Shown here one piece after another: positions 1 through 9,453 of a stretch of DNA of 37,379 nucleotides. Both the position numbers and the translations under genes were made by a program. Position 1 is the stretch's first letter, and each line of letters begins with the position of its first letter. The notes under the pieces are model-generated. The model was not told where the DNA came from and searched no databases. It saw only the letters and a list, made by a program, of their open reading frames with translations. This DNA comes from Gemmatimonadota bacterium (GTDB lineage: Bacteria; Gemmatimonadota; Gemmatimonadetes; Gemmatimonadales; GWC2-71-9), in NCBI GenBank assembly GCA_022566515.1, contig JADFIT010000015.1, forward strand, positions 1-37,379, written 5' to 3'.

Positions 1-1
1 C

Positions 2-946
2 GCGGAGGCAGCTCTTTCGGCGGCCAGGGCATCCGAGCTCCAGGCCATCGCCAATCGGGAGCAGGCCAGACGTGCCCTCGATCGATCGCTGGAGCTGCAC
101 AGCCGGGATTCCAATCTGGTGACTCCCGAAGAGCTGGAAAACGCCGAGACGACGTACGCGGTGGGAGCGGCCATAGCGGAATCCCAGGGTCACCAGGTGG
201 CGCAGGCCGCCGCCAGCCTGCGGGAGGCTAACGACCAGCTCTCGAAGACGACCCTCCTGTCGCCGATGGACGGCCAAATCACCCGCTTAGCCGTCGAAGA
301 GGGCGAGGTCGCCCTCGCCAGCACGTTTTCGCGTGAAACGGGACTGTTGATGACCGTGAGCGACCTCTCGGTATTTCAAGTCAACGTGCTGGTCGACGAA
401 ACCGACGTCGTTCGCCTTAGCGACGGGGACTCGACCGAGATCACCATCGACGCGTTTCCGAACACCACCTTTGCCGGGCGCGTCACCCGGGTGTCGCAAA
501 GCGCCAGCCGGGGCGCCGCTACCGGCGTACCCGCCGACCGCGCGGTGGATTACGACGTCGAGATCACTCTCGACGACCCGCCGCCGGACGTGCGTCCGGA
601 CTTGTCTGCGTCGGCGAAGATCATCACCGACCAACGCTTCGGAGTACTGAGCATCCCGATCGTCGCGTTGACGGTTCGTGAGCACCATGCGATGTCCACC
701 GAAAACGTGGCTCGCGATACGAGCACCACCGAAACCGAGGGCGTGTTCGTGGTCGAAGCCGGCGTGGCGCGTTTCCGCCCGGTGACGGTGGGCATCACGG
801 GCGAGGAACACTTCGAAGTGCTGTCGGGCCTGGTCAAAGGCGATTCCATCGTGTCGGGTCCGTACCAGACGGTGCGGACATTGGCCGATAGCGCGGTGGT
901 GCGTGCACTGCCGGAGAGCGCCGACAACCGCGGCAATCAGCGGTGA
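2..946 (+). CDS. HlyD/RND-type efflux periplasmic adaptor subunit (5' truncated by window edge)
   Basis: Frame is open to the window start (AEALSAARASELQAIANREQARRAL...), with coiled-coil then barrel-sandwich motif LLSPMDGQITRLAVEEGEVA and beta-barrel VDETDVVRLSDGDSTEITIDAFPNTTFAGRVTRVS. Confidence 0.9.
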   Translation, partial: AEAALSAARASELQAIANREQARRALDRSLELHSRDSNLVTPEELENAETTYAVGAAIAESQGHQVAQAAASLREANDQLSKTTLLSPMDGQITRLAVEEGEVALASTFSRETGLLMTVSDLSVFQVNVLVDETDVVRLSDGDSTEITIDAFPNTTFAGRVTRVSQSASRGAATGVPADRAVDYDVEITLDDPPPDVRPDLSASAKIITDQRFGVLSIPIVALTVREHHAMSTENVARDTSTTETEGVFVVEAGVARFRPVTVGITGEEHFEVLSGLVKGDSIVSGPYQTVRTLADSAVVRALPESADNRGNQR

Positions 947-992
947 CCGATCCCTCCTCCGTAATCGAAGCAAGCGTCGCGAGAGCCTGACC

Positions 993-2231
993 ATGGCGTT
1001 CTTCGAAGCCATCCGACTCGCACTTCGCATGATCTGGGCACAGAAGCTCAAGAGCAGCTTCTCCATCGTCGGCGTATTTATCGGCGTCATGTTTCTGATC
1101 GCGGTGGTGACCATGGTGGAAGGGATGAACAAATACATGCTCGATGCGTTCTCCACGCAGCTGGGCGCCAACACATTCCACCTGCGGCGGTTCCCGAACT
1201 TCGACGTGGGCGAGACCACGCGTGAGACGCGCAGAGAGTGGAACCGGCGCCCCGGGATTAGCTACGCCGATGCGGAAGCGGTGGTGGCGGCAATAACCAT
1301 ACCGGTGGTGTCGTCGTGGGTATCCTACGGCCGCGGAGAGGTGGAGTTCAGAGATCTCACCGTTCAGCGAGTGTCGATCGTCGGTGCCACCGAAGATTAT
1401 TTCGAGGTGCGCAATTTGGGCATCGAAGAAGGTCGAGTGTTCTCCCAGCAGGAGGTGGTTGCTGGACGGGCGGTAGCCGTGATCGGCAAAGAGCTGTCCG
1501 ACCGACTGTTTGGCGATCTCGATCCCCTCGGTCGGGACATCCAGATTCGCTCGATTCCTTACCGGATAATCGGTGTCGCCGAAACGCGCGGCAACATCTT
1601 CGGCGAGTCGCTCGACAAGTTCGTCGTTGCGCCGGCACTTTCGCCGGTCAAGCGGTTCGTGGCCCCGCGCAATGAGGTGGGCATTCTCATGATCAAGGCG
1701 GATACCGAGGCGGAGATGCGGGCGGCGATGATCGAGGCAGAAGCCGTCATGCGCAGTCGCCGAGGACTACGCCCTGCTCAAGACAACAATTTCGTGCTCG
1801 AGACCGGGGATGCGTTTCTGGAGTTCTGGGCCAAGATCAACCGATTTCTCGCGCTCGCGTTGCCCGGATTCGTGGGCATCTCGCTGGTCGTCGGCGGGAT
1901 CGTGATCATGAACATCATGCTCATGTCCGTGACCGAGCGGACCGCCGAGATCGGCATTCGCAAGGCCCTCGGCGCGACCCGCAGCGACATCTTGCGCCAG
2001 TTCCTCATCGAGTCGGCTGCGTTGGCGGTGATCGGCGCGGGGTTGGGCATTGCCGCCGGGTTAGCAATAGCCGTGCTGATCGAAGCCGCCACTCCGATGC
2101 CGGCGAGCGTCGCACCATGGTCCCTGGTCGTCGCGGTCGCCATGGGCGCCGGTGTCGGTATCGGTGCAGGTCTCTATCCCGCCAATCGCGCGGCCAAGAT
2201 GGATCCAGTGTACGCGATGGGGCACGATTAA
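993..2231 (+). CDS. ABC transporter permease, MacB/FtsX family
   Basis: N-terminal TM then MacB periplasmic core, C-terminal FtsX motif SVTERTAEIGIRKALGATRSDILRQFLIESAAL. ATG at 993 starts MAFFEAIRLALRMIWAQKLKS. Confidence 0.92.
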   Translation: MAFFEAIRLALRMIWAQKLKSSFSIVGVFIGVMFLIAVVTMVEGMNKYMLDAFSTQLGANTFHLRRFPNFDVGETTRETRREWNRRPGISYADAEAVVAAITIPVVSSWVSYGRGEVEFRDLTVQRVSIVGATEDYFEVRNLGIEEGRVFSQQEVVAGRAVAVIGKELSDRLFGDLDPLGRDIQIRSIPYRIIGVAETRGNIFGESLDKFVVAPALSPVKRFVAPRNEVGILMIKADTEAEMRAAMIEAEAVMRSRRGLRPAQDNNFVLETGDAFLEFWAKINRFLALALPGFVGISLVVGGIVIMNIMLMSVTERTAEIGIRKALGATRSDILRQFLIESAALAVIGAGLGIAAGLAIAVLIEAATPMPASVAPWSLVVAVAMGAGVGIGAGLYPANRAAKMDPVYAMGHD

Positions 2232-2232
2232 C

Positions 2233-3462
2233 GTGAACGCCTTCGAAGGCGTGGGCATCGCCCTCGACTCGATTCGCGCGAGCAAGGGGCGCGCTGCGCT
2301 GACGATACTCGGCGTCGCCATCGGTGTGGCGGTCGTCATGATCATCGCCTCGGTCATCACAGGTATCAATCGCGGCGTCACCGATATGGTCGAGCAACTG
2401 GGACCACGGACGTTCTTCCTCGTGCGGAGCTTCGAAGGTGCTATCGATGTGTCCGACGAGGAGCGGCTCGCGCGGAGAAGGAGACCACGGTTAACCGTAG
2501 ACGAAGCCAACCGCATCGCCCAACTCGCCAGTATCGAGTTTGCGGTGGTCAGCGAATATGCAGGGAGCAGGATCGAGTTTGAAAATCGGAATCTCGAATC
2601 CGTGACCACGGCCGGGCAAGGCCCAGAGTGGCTCTCGGTCAGTGGGGGCGACATTTCTACGGGACGTACGTTCACGCGAGTCGAAGCCGAAACCGGTAGC
2701 CTAGTCGCGGTTGTCAATCAGAAACTGGCGGATGAGTTATTCGGTCGCCGGGATCCGATTGGCAAGCGGATCAAGATCGCCGGGGTCCCGTACCGCGTGA
2801 TCGGCCTCTACACACCGGCTCCGAGTTTGTTCGGCGAGGATGATGGGCCACAGGTCACCATACCGCACAACACCTTCGACAAGCACATCCCCCATTGGCG
2901 GGGCTCGAGCGTGTCGCTCGCACTGTCTCCCACAGCCAACGTGACCGTCCAAACCGCGATCGACGACGTCACGGGCGCGCTCCGCCGCATGCGGCGTTTG
3001 AAACCCGCCGTGCCGAATAACTTCGACCTCGTGACCCAGGACAAGCTCCTCGAGATTTGGCAGGACATCACGGGCATGTTTTTCCTCGTCATGATGGGAC
3101 TGTCGAGCATCGGTTTGCTCGTCGGCGGCGTGGGCGTGGTCGCGATCATGATGATCTCGGTGACGGAACGGACCCGCGAGATCGGCGTGCGCATGGCCCT
3201 CGGCGCCAAACGTTATGAGATCCTGTGGCAATTCCTCGTCGAGGCGGCAACGCTCACGATGGTCGGCGGAGCGATCGGTATGATAATCGGTGGCGCCCTG
3301 ACGGCCATCACACGGGCGGTGACCCCGTTGCCCGCCGTTGTACCACTGTGGGCGATCGTTGCCGCACTGTGCACCTCGGCTCTGACCGGCGTGGGCTTCG
3401 GACTCTTCCCCGCCATACGAGCCTCGCGGCTGGATCCGGTGGAGGCGCTGCGATACGAATAG
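2233..3462 (+). CDS. ABC transporter permease, MacB/FtsX family (second paralogue)
   Basis: GTG at 2233 right after the previous stop; VNAFEGVGIALDSIRASKGRAALTILGVAIG and SVTERTREIGVRMALGAKRYEILWQFLVEAATL. Confidence 0.92.
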   Translation: MNAFEGVGIALDSIRASKGRAALTILGVAIGVAVVMIIASVITGINRGVTDMVEQLGPRTFFLVRSFEGAIDVSDEERLARRRRPRLTVDEANRIAQLASIEFAVVSEYAGSRIEFENRNLESVTTAGQGPEWLSVSGGDISTGRTFTRVEAETGSLVAVVNQKLADELFGRRDPIGKRIKIAGVPYRVIGLYTPAPSLFGEDDGPQVTIPHNTFDKHIPHWRGSSVSLALSPTANVTVQTAIDDVTGALRRMRRLKPAVPNNFDLVTQDKLLEIWQDITGMFFLVMMGLSSIGLLVGGVGVVAIMMISVTERTREIGVRMALGAKRYEILWQFLVEAATLTMVGGAIGMIIGGALTAITRAVTPLPAVVPLWAIVAALCTSALTGVGFGLFPAIRASRLDPVEALRYE

Positions 3463-3496
3463 ACGGGGGACGGAATCCAGTCTACCTTCCTTCCCC

Positions 3497-4216
3497 ATGA
3501 AGCCGATCGATCTTCTCGCCATCGCCGCCCACCGGGACGACGTGGAACTCACCTGCGCCGGGACGCTGGTCAAGGCGCAGCGAGCCGGCTACCGTACCGG
3601 CATCGTCGACCTCACAGCCGGCGAGACGGCAACTCTGGGAGACGCCGAAACCCGAGCCCGCGAAGCCGAGCAGGCGGCGAAGGTGATGGGCGTCGCCGAA
3701 CGCGTCAACGCGGGAATGCCCGACGCCGGCATCTTCAACACGCAGGAGAGCCGCAGGGCGGTTGTGGAACTCATACGGCGGATGCGTCCCCGAACCGTGA
3801 TCCTTCCTTTCCCGGCCGGCCGCCATCCGGACCACCGCATCGCATCCGAACTATGCAGGGACGCGTGTTACCTCGCGGGCCTCGCCAAGTACGATGCCTC
3901 CGGCGAGCCACATCGCCCCGACAAGGTGCTCTACGCACAGGCGTACAGAGAAGATCCGGTGAAATCCACATTCGTCGTGGACGTGTCGGCCGAGTTTGAC
4001 ACCAAGATGAAAGCCATACACTGCTACAGCTCCCAGTTCGACGGGGCCCAGGCGGCGGGAGAGCTGTTCGCCACCGGCCAAGACCTGTACGAACTGATCC
4101 GGGTGCAAAACGCCCACTACGGGAGCCTGATCAGGTGCGAGTACGGCGAACCGTTTTACACGCTGGAGACCGTACGAATCGACGACGTCGTCGCGATGGG
4201 GGTGACGACGTTTTGA
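3497..4216 (+). CDS. bshB1: PIG-L family deacetylase, BshB1-like (bacillithiol biosynthesis)
   Basis: DLLAIAAHRDDVELTCAGTL and PFPAGRHPDHRIASELCRDACYLAGL, IHCYSSQF motifs typical of BshB1. Confidence 0.88.
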   Translation: MKPIDLLAIAAHRDDVELTCAGTLVKAQRAGYRTGIVDLTAGETATLGDAETRAREAEQAAKVMGVAERVNAGMPDAGIFNTQESRRAVVELIRRMRPRTVILPFPAGRHPDHRIASELCRDACYLAGLAKYDASGEPHRPDKVLYAQAYREDPVKSTFVVDVSAEFDTKMKAIHCYSSQFDGAQAAGELFATGQDLYELIRVQNAHYGSLIRCEYGEPFYTLETVRIDDVVAMGVTTF

Positions 4217-4220
4217 AGGG

Positions 4221-4260
4221 CGGAAGGACGGAAGGACGGAAGGACGGAAGGACGAAAGGG
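4221..4260 (+). repeat. Intergenic 8-bp tandem repeat CGGAAGGA x4 plus degenerate CGAAAGGG
   Basis: Read directly: cggaagga cggaagga cggaagga cggaagga cgaaaggg, starting 4 bp after the bshB1-like stop. Confidence 0.95.
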
Positions 4261-4274
4261 TACTTGGGTAACCG

Positions 4275-5447
4275 ATGAGCACCGCAGTATATCTCGACAA
4301 CGCAGCCACGACGCCCGTCAGGCCTGAGGTACTCGAGGCAATGATGCCTTACCTCACCGACGAGGCGTTCGGCAATCCCAGCTCTGCGCACCGATTCGGA
4401 CAGCGGGCACAGGCCGGGATCGACCGAGCCAAACGGCAGATCGCCGACGCACTCCACGCCGAACCGGGTCAGGTCATCTTCACGTCCGGCGGAACCGAGG
4501 CCGATAACCTTGCGGTAATCGGTGCGGCCCTCGCGGCGCAGAGCCGCCTCAGCCCGATGAGGGTGGCAGTCGGTGCAGCCGAGCACAAGGCGGTCATCGC
4601 GGCTGCGAAGACGGTCGAGAAAATGGGTGGCGAGGCCTTCTTCTTACCCGTCGACGCTCGGTGCCAGATGGATATCGCGGCGGTGGACGAGGCACTGGAG
4701 CGAGGATTGGCGGTACTCAGCGCCATGTGGGTGAACAACGAGGTCGGCATCATCCAGGATGTCCGATCGCTCGCCGAGCGCTGCCAAGACGCAGGAGTGT
4801 CGTTCCACACCGATGCGGTCCAGGCCGTGGGCAAGGTCTCCTGCAGGTTCGACGACTTTCCTTGCACGCTGCTGGCGATCTCCGGGCACAAGATCGGCGC
4901 ACCAAAGGGGGTTGGTGCGCTCATCGTACGCGACCGCAATGCAGTGGAGGCGATCATTCACGGCGGGAGCCAGCAGTTCGGCATCCGACCGGGGACGGAA
5001 AATGTTTCCGGGATCGTGGGGCTGGGCCGGGCCGTGGAGCTGGCCGTCGGCGAAGTCGACGAAACTGCGTCCAAGGTCGGCGCACTGCGCGACGATTTTG
5101 AGCGGCGACTGCTGGAGGCTATCCCGAACGCCACGGTCATCGGGGCCGACGCCAACCGGGCTCCACACGTGAGCGCTGTGGCCATTCCCGGCATCGACTC
5201 GGAGGCATTCCTCATGCACTGCGACCTTGCGGGGGTCGCGTGCTCTGCGGGCTCCGCCTGCAGCACCGGCTTGCCCGAGCCGTCTCACGTGCTCACCGCC
5301 ATGGGCTTGCCCCGCGAGATCGCCTTGAGCATGGTCCGCTTCTCCTTTTCCAAGCAGAACACGCCGGAAGACGTGGATCGGGTGATGGAAATCCTGCCGG
5401 ACATCGTGAAGAAGGTGCGGAGCCTGTCGGAGACGTTGGCGCGATGA
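4275..5447 (+). CDS. iscS: Cysteine desulfurase (NifS/IscS family)
   Basis: [36 protein letters not shown]-lysine context [24 protein letters not shown]. Confidence 0.93.
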   Translation: MSTAVYLDNAATTPVRPEVLEAMMPYLTDEAFGNPSSAHRFGQRAQAGIDRAKRQIADALHAEPGQVIFTSGGTEADNLAVIGAALAAQSRLSPMRVAVGAAEHKAVIAAAKTVEKMGGEAFFLPVDARCQMDIAAVDEALERGLAVLSAMWVNNEVGIIQDVRSLAERCQDAGVSFHTDAVQAVGKVSCRFDDFPCTLLAISGHKIGAPKGVGALIVRDRNAVEAIIHGGSQQFGIRPGTENVSGIVGLGRAVELAVGEVDETASKVGALRDDFERRLLEAIPNATVIGADANRAPHVSAVAIPGIDSEAFLMHCDLAGVACSAGSACSTGLPEPSHVLTAMGLPREIALSMVRFSFSKQNTPEDVDRVMEILPDIVKKVRSLSETLAR

Positions 5448-6514
5448 GGGGACCGATGAAGGGTGAGAAAGTCCTCGTAGCCATGTCAGGCGGCGTCGAC
5501 TCTTCGGTAGCGGCGGCGCTGTTGGTGGAAGCGGGGTACGATGTCATCGGTACTACCATGAAGCTGTTTTGCTACGGTGACACGGTCCCGGACCGCCCTT
5601 GCTGCTCTTTGGATTCCATTCAGGACGCCGCTGCCGTGGCCGCCAAGCTCGGCATTCCCCACTACGTTCTCAATTTCGAGGATCGTTTTCGCCGAGACGT
5701 AATCGACAATTTCGTGAATGAATACGCGCAGGGACGCACGCCGATTCCCTGCGTGAGATGCAACACATTTACCAAGTTCCGCGACCTCGTCGCTCATGCT
5801 GACGCGCTCGACTGCAGCTACATCGCCACCGGACACTACGTCGTAGCGACGGACGGTGTTCTGCACCGCGGCGCCGATCCGAACAAAGACCAGACTTACT
5901 TCATGTGGGGCATCGACCGGGCGGTAGTGAAGCGCATGATTACACCGGTAGGCGACATAACCAAGGAAGAAACCCGCGCGGTCGCCAGGCGGCTCGAACT
6001 CGTCACCGCCGACAAGAAAGAATCCGTCGACATCTGCTTTGTGCCGGACGGGGACTATCCTGCGGTCCTAGAACGGCACCTGGGCTCGGAGACTCCCGCA
6101 CTGGCTCCGGGACCATTTCTGAGCACGGGCGGTGACGTCGTTGGAAACCATGACGGGTACGCACGCTACACCATCGGCCAACGCAAGGGATTGCCGGGAG
6201 GATACTCGGAGCCGATGTTCGTGGTGGGCATCGATCCGGCGGAACGGGCGGTGGTGATCGGAACGGTTGAAGAGCTGTACGGACACAGCGCGGAACTGGA
6301 GGACGTGAACTGGCTCGTCGATCCGTTGAGCGTCGGAGACAGCTGTGAGCTGCAGATACGCTACCGCTCGCGGCCGGTTCCCGCTCGCATCACCCGAAGC
6401 TGCAACGGCAGGATCCAGTTGGAGTTGAACGAGCCCGCCCGGGCCATCACACCGGGCCAATCAGGCGTGCTGTACGACGGCCGCAAGTTGCTCGGCGGCG
6501 GAATCCTTAGTTAA
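5444..6514 (+). CDS. mnmA: tRNA-specific 2-thiouridylase MnmA
   Basis: [68 protein letters not shown] overlap with the previous stop (alternative start ATG 5456). Confidence 0.95.
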   Translation: MRGPMKGEKVLVAMSGGVDSSVAAALLVEAGYDVIGTTMKLFCYGDTVPDRPCCSLDSIQDAAAVAAKLGIPHYVLNFEDRFRRDVIDNFVNEYAQGRTPIPCVRCNTFTKFRDLVAHADALDCSYIATGHYVVATDGVLHRGADPNKDQTYFMWGIDRAVVKRMITPVGDITKEETRAVARRLELVTADKKESVDICFVPDGDYPAVLERHLGSETPALAPGPFLSTGGDVVGNHDGYARYTIGQRKGLPGGYSEPMFVVGIDPAERAVVIGTVEELYGHSAELEDVNWLVDPLSVGDSCELQIRYRSRPVPARITRSCNGRIQLELNEPARAITPGQSGVLYDGRKLLGGGILS

Positions 6515-6575
6515 GATTGAATATGGAATGTTGAATATTCAAGATTCAATATTGGATATTCGATATTGGATATCT
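6515..6575 (+). repeat. AT-rich intergenic patterned repeat (GATATT/GAATATT units) with a 12-bp perfect palindrome
   Basis: gattgaatatggaatgttgaatattcaagattcaatattggatattcgatattggatatc in an otherwise GC-rich region; contains palindrome ttgaatattcaa. Confidence 0.85.
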
Positions 6576-6593
6576 CCCACTTCCCACTATTCC

Positions 6594-7355
6594 ATGCCAC
6601 CCATCCACGAAAAGGTGACCTTCCCAGGATCCTCGGGCACGCTGTCCGGGAATCTGCAAATCCCAGACGGAACGCCCAAAGGCGGCGTGCTCCTCTCCCA
6701 CTGCTTCACGTGCTCGAAGTCTTTCAAGGTGACTCGGCGGCTGGCCGCCGGCATTGAGGCCGGCGGTTACACGGTGCTGCGCTATGACTTCACCGGCTTG
6801 GGTGAAAGCGAAGGAGATTTCGCGGAAACCAACGTGACTACCAATATCGCAGACATCGTGTCTGCGGCGGATTATCTGGACCGTCGTGGCTTTGGTCCCA
6901 CTGCGATGGTGGGCCATAGCCTGGGAGGCGCGGCCACCCTTCTCGCTGCTGCAGGCGTTCCCAACGCCCGTGCCGTGGTCGCCGTCGCGGCGCCTGCAGG
7001 GCCGGAACACATCGCACACCTCTTCACGCAACAGGACATCGACACCGCGCTGGAGCACGGCCGCGTTGCGGTTTCAATCGCCGGGCGCACCTTCGAGATC
7101 TCCGGGGAGTTCTTCAGCGACCTGGAGCGTCACTGCACGGAACGCATAGCCGAACTGGGCAGACCCCTCCTGGTGGTACACGGGCCGCCGGACACCATCG
7201 TTCCCATCTCGGAAGGCCACAAGATTTTCGACACGGCGCAACATCCGAAGTGGTTCGCCGCAATTCCTGACGCCGACCACCTCTTCACGAAAGCCGGCAC
7301 TGCGGAAAAAGCCGCCGCCGCCATCGTGGCTTTTCTCGACGTCTTTCTGAGTTGA
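6594..7355 (+). CDS. Alpha/beta hydrolase
   Basis: Nucleophile elbow MVGHSLGGAATLL, LLVVHGPPDTIVPISEGHKIF, PDADHLF. Resembles the hydrolase half of alpha/beta hydrolase-OsmC fusions. Confidence 0.9.
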   Translation: MPPIHEKVTFPGSSGTLSGNLQIPDGTPKGGVLLSHCFTCSKSFKVTRRLAAGIEAGGYTVLRYDFTGLGESEGDFAETNVTTNIADIVSAADYLDRRGFGPTAMVGHSLGGAATLLAAAGVPNARAVVAVAAPAGPEHIAHLFTQQDIDTALEHGRVAVSIAGRTFEISGEFFSDLERHCTERIAELGRPLLVVHGPPDTIVPISEGHKIFDTAQHPKWFAAIPDADHLFTKAGTAEKAAAAIVAFLDVFLS

Positions 7356-7502
7356 GCCGGTGCCGGTCCTGTCACAGCCAAACGCCCACAGCCCGTTTCT
7401 GCTTCCTCGGCCGTGTGAAACGTTTTTCTCAAAAGAGCGTAGTTTTCATTGAAGGGTAGTTTTGATATTGTTCAGGGAATACGCTATTCAGGGCAACGCG
7501 AT

Positions 7503-7874
7503 ATGCGCGGATTCATCTCCCGAGTACTCATCACCTCCCTCGGCCTCTGGCTGGCGGATGTTATGCTCAGCCGCATGAGCTTCGACGACGTGCCCTCCAT
7601 GATCCTGTCGGCGCTGTTGCTCGGCATCGTGAACGCCTTTGTACGCCCCTTCATAGTGGTCCTCACCCTCCCCATCACGCTGCTGAGCCTCGGGATCTTC
7701 TTGCTCATCATCAACGGCGCGATGGTAATGCTGGTCGCCCGCCTGATGCCGGCGTTCCATCTGGAAGGCCTGGGGACGGCGGTCATGGCGTCGATCGTGG
7801 TTGGATTGACGAGTTGGATCGCCAACGCCGCGGGACCCAGAAAGCACCACAGAAACCGCATCGTGATCGGGTGA
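7503..7874 (+). CDS. Phage holin family / YvlD-like membrane protein
   Basis: MRGFISRVLITSLGLWLADVML...LLLGIVNAFVRPFIVVLTLPITLLSLGIFLLIINGAMVMLVARLMP. Confidence 0.88.
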   Translation: MRGFISRVLITSLGLWLADVMLSRMSFDDVPSMILSALLLGIVNAFVRPFIVVLTLPITLLSLGIFLLIINGAMVMLVARLMPAFHLEGLGTAVMASIVVGLTSWIANAAGPRKHHRNRIVIG

Positions 7875-7924
7875 GCGACTAGTACTGCGGGTCACAAGTA
7901 CGGGTCGCCATATTAGGGTCTATT

Positions 7925-8090
7925 CACCGCTGAGACCGCCGAGGGCGCAGAGATGAACGGGGTGAATGAGCTTACTGACGAAATCATCGGGGCTGTGATC
8001 GAGGTGTATCGTACACTTCACGATGGGCATCCGGCGCCTCGTTCATGAGCTTCCAGAATAATCTCTGCGATCTCCGCGTGCTCGGCGGTA
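7925..8090. repeat. 166-bp inverted-repeat element; arms of three 9-bp NNCGCNGAG units
   Basis: Left arm 7925-7954 caccgctgagaccgccgagggcgcagagat; right arm 8061-8090, reverse complement taccgccgagcacgcggagatcgcagagat. 23/30 identical without gaps, 106-bp spacer. Confidence 0.85.
7953..8048 (+). pseudogene. Truncated GxxExxY-family ORF (N-terminal remnant)
   Basis: atgaacggg... translates to MNGVNELTDEIIGAVIEVYRTLHDGHPAPRS*, carrying the N-terminal signature LTDEIIGxxIEVxRTL, then stop after 31 aa. Confidence 0.72.
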
Positions 8091-8367
8091 AGTACGTCAC
8101 CGCAATTCGGGCCCGGAGAACTAGCCCGCCAACGATTCCGGGCTCTTTCGGTATGGCCGGCCCGTGGAACAGAGATCGACCGACCGGACCCCCCAATCCC
8201 GGAGGGCTTGGCTACTCTCTCCACCCGCATTAGCCTGCATGGCAACGCCGGCGGCCGGGATCCATTCACGATGCTCATGGAGATGATGAAAAGATTGGAA
8301 AGCAACAAGTGTCAGACGGGGTACAACTATACTGCGATGTGGTCAGACGGCTGCTGGAGACGTAGGC

Positions 8368-9453
8368 GTGAAGCCTGAGAGACGGTTGCAGGTAGCCATC
8401 TTGGGAGCCACCGGCGCGGTGGGACAGAGGTTCGTCGCGCTGCTGGAGAACCATCCTTGGTTCGAGATCGCCAGTGTGGCCGCGTCAGAGCGGTCGGCGG
8501 GAAGGACGTATCGTGAGGCATGTCGCTGGCTCCTGCCGTATGAGGCCCCGGACCGAGTCACCTCGATGGTGATCGCCGACATGTCCCCTCACAGCGGTAT
8601 CGACCTCGCGTTCTCCGCCTTGAGCGCCAGCGTCGCCGGTGACGTCGAGCTGGATTGGGCCCGCGCGGGCGTACCGGTATTCAGCAACGCGCGTAACCAT
8701 CGTATGGATTCTGACGTTCCGCTGGTGATTCCCGAGATCAACCCGGATCACCTGAGCTTGATAGCCTGCCAGAGGGAATCCCGGCAGCTGCCTCCATCCG
8801 GTTTCTTGGTCACGAACGCCAATTGCTCAGTCACCTTTCTAGCGATGGCGCTGGCGCCGTTGCATCGGGCGTTCGGCGTGAAGCTCGCATCCGTCGTCAC
8901 CATGCAGGCCGTGTCGGGAGCCGGTTATCCTGGCCTCTCCGCGCTGGACATCTCGGGCAACGTCATCCCGTTCATCGCAGGTGAAGAAGAGAAGCTGGAA
9001 GCGGAAACGCAGAAAATTCTCGGTACGCTCGAGAACGGGACTCTCGAGCACGCCGATATCACGGTTTCTGCGCAAGTAAATCGAGTCCCGGTCACCGACG
9101 GGCACACCGAGTCAGTGGCGGTCAAGCTCGGCGCTCCGGCGACACTCGGTGACGTGCGAGACGTGCTCCAGGCTTTTTCCGGCGAGCCACAAGCCGCAGG
9201 TCTGCCGTCCGCACCTCCACATCCGATCGTCGTAATGGACGAACCCGATCGCCCTCAGCCCAAGCTCGATGTGGAGCGGGAAAACGGGATGGCGACCTTC
9301 GTGGGTGGCTTGCGACCTTGCTCGGTGCTCGATTTCAAGATGACCGTACTAGGGCACAACACACTGCGCGGCGCGGCCGGCGGCTCCGTTCTGAACGCCG
9401 AGCTGGCAGTGGCAAGAGGCCTCGTAGGTGGTGGGCGGGGGGACAACCGGTGA
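8368..9453 (+). CDS. asd: Aspartate-semialdehyde dehydrogenase
   Basis: VAILGATGAVGQRFVALLENHPWF, NANCSVTFLAMALAPL, QAVSGAGYPGLSALD. GTG start. Confidence 0.95.
   Translation: MKPERRLQVAILGATGAVGQRFVALLENHPWFEIASVAASERSAGRTYREACRWLLPYEAPDRVTSMVIADMSPHSGIDLAFSALSASVAGDVELDWARAGVPVFSNARNHRMDSDVPLVIPEINPDHLSLIACQRESRQLPPSGFLVTNANCSVTFLAMALAPLHRAFGVKLASVVTMQAVSGAGYPGLSALDISGNVIPFIAGEEEKLEAETQKILGTLENGTLEHADITVSAQVNRVPVTDGHTESVAVKLGAPATLGDVRDVLQAFSGEPQAAGLPSAPPHPIVVMDEPDRPQPKLDVERENGMATFVGGLRPCSVLDFKMTVLGHNTLRGAAGGSVLNAELAVARGLVGGGRGDNR

Noticed and set aside
287-1219. Long minus-strand ORF (310 aa) opposite the HlyD and MacB genes
   Set aside because: Antisense to well supported genes, low-complexity Arg/His-rich translation typical of a GC-rich shadow frame.
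2737-3573. Minus-strand ORF of 278 aa opposite the second permease
   Set aside because: His/Arg/Asp-rich shadow translation with no recognisable motifs; coding strand is clearly the permease.
8018-8308. Minus ORF of 96 aa ending LTAEHAEIAEIILEAHERGAGCPS
   Set aside because: The tail is the right arm of the inverted repeat read in frame; the rest has no recognisable family.
8294-8332. Promoter for asd around TATACT at 8327
   Set aside because: A good -10-like hexamer but no -35 at acceptable spacing; the direct repeat GTCAGACGG flanking it is too short to interpret.
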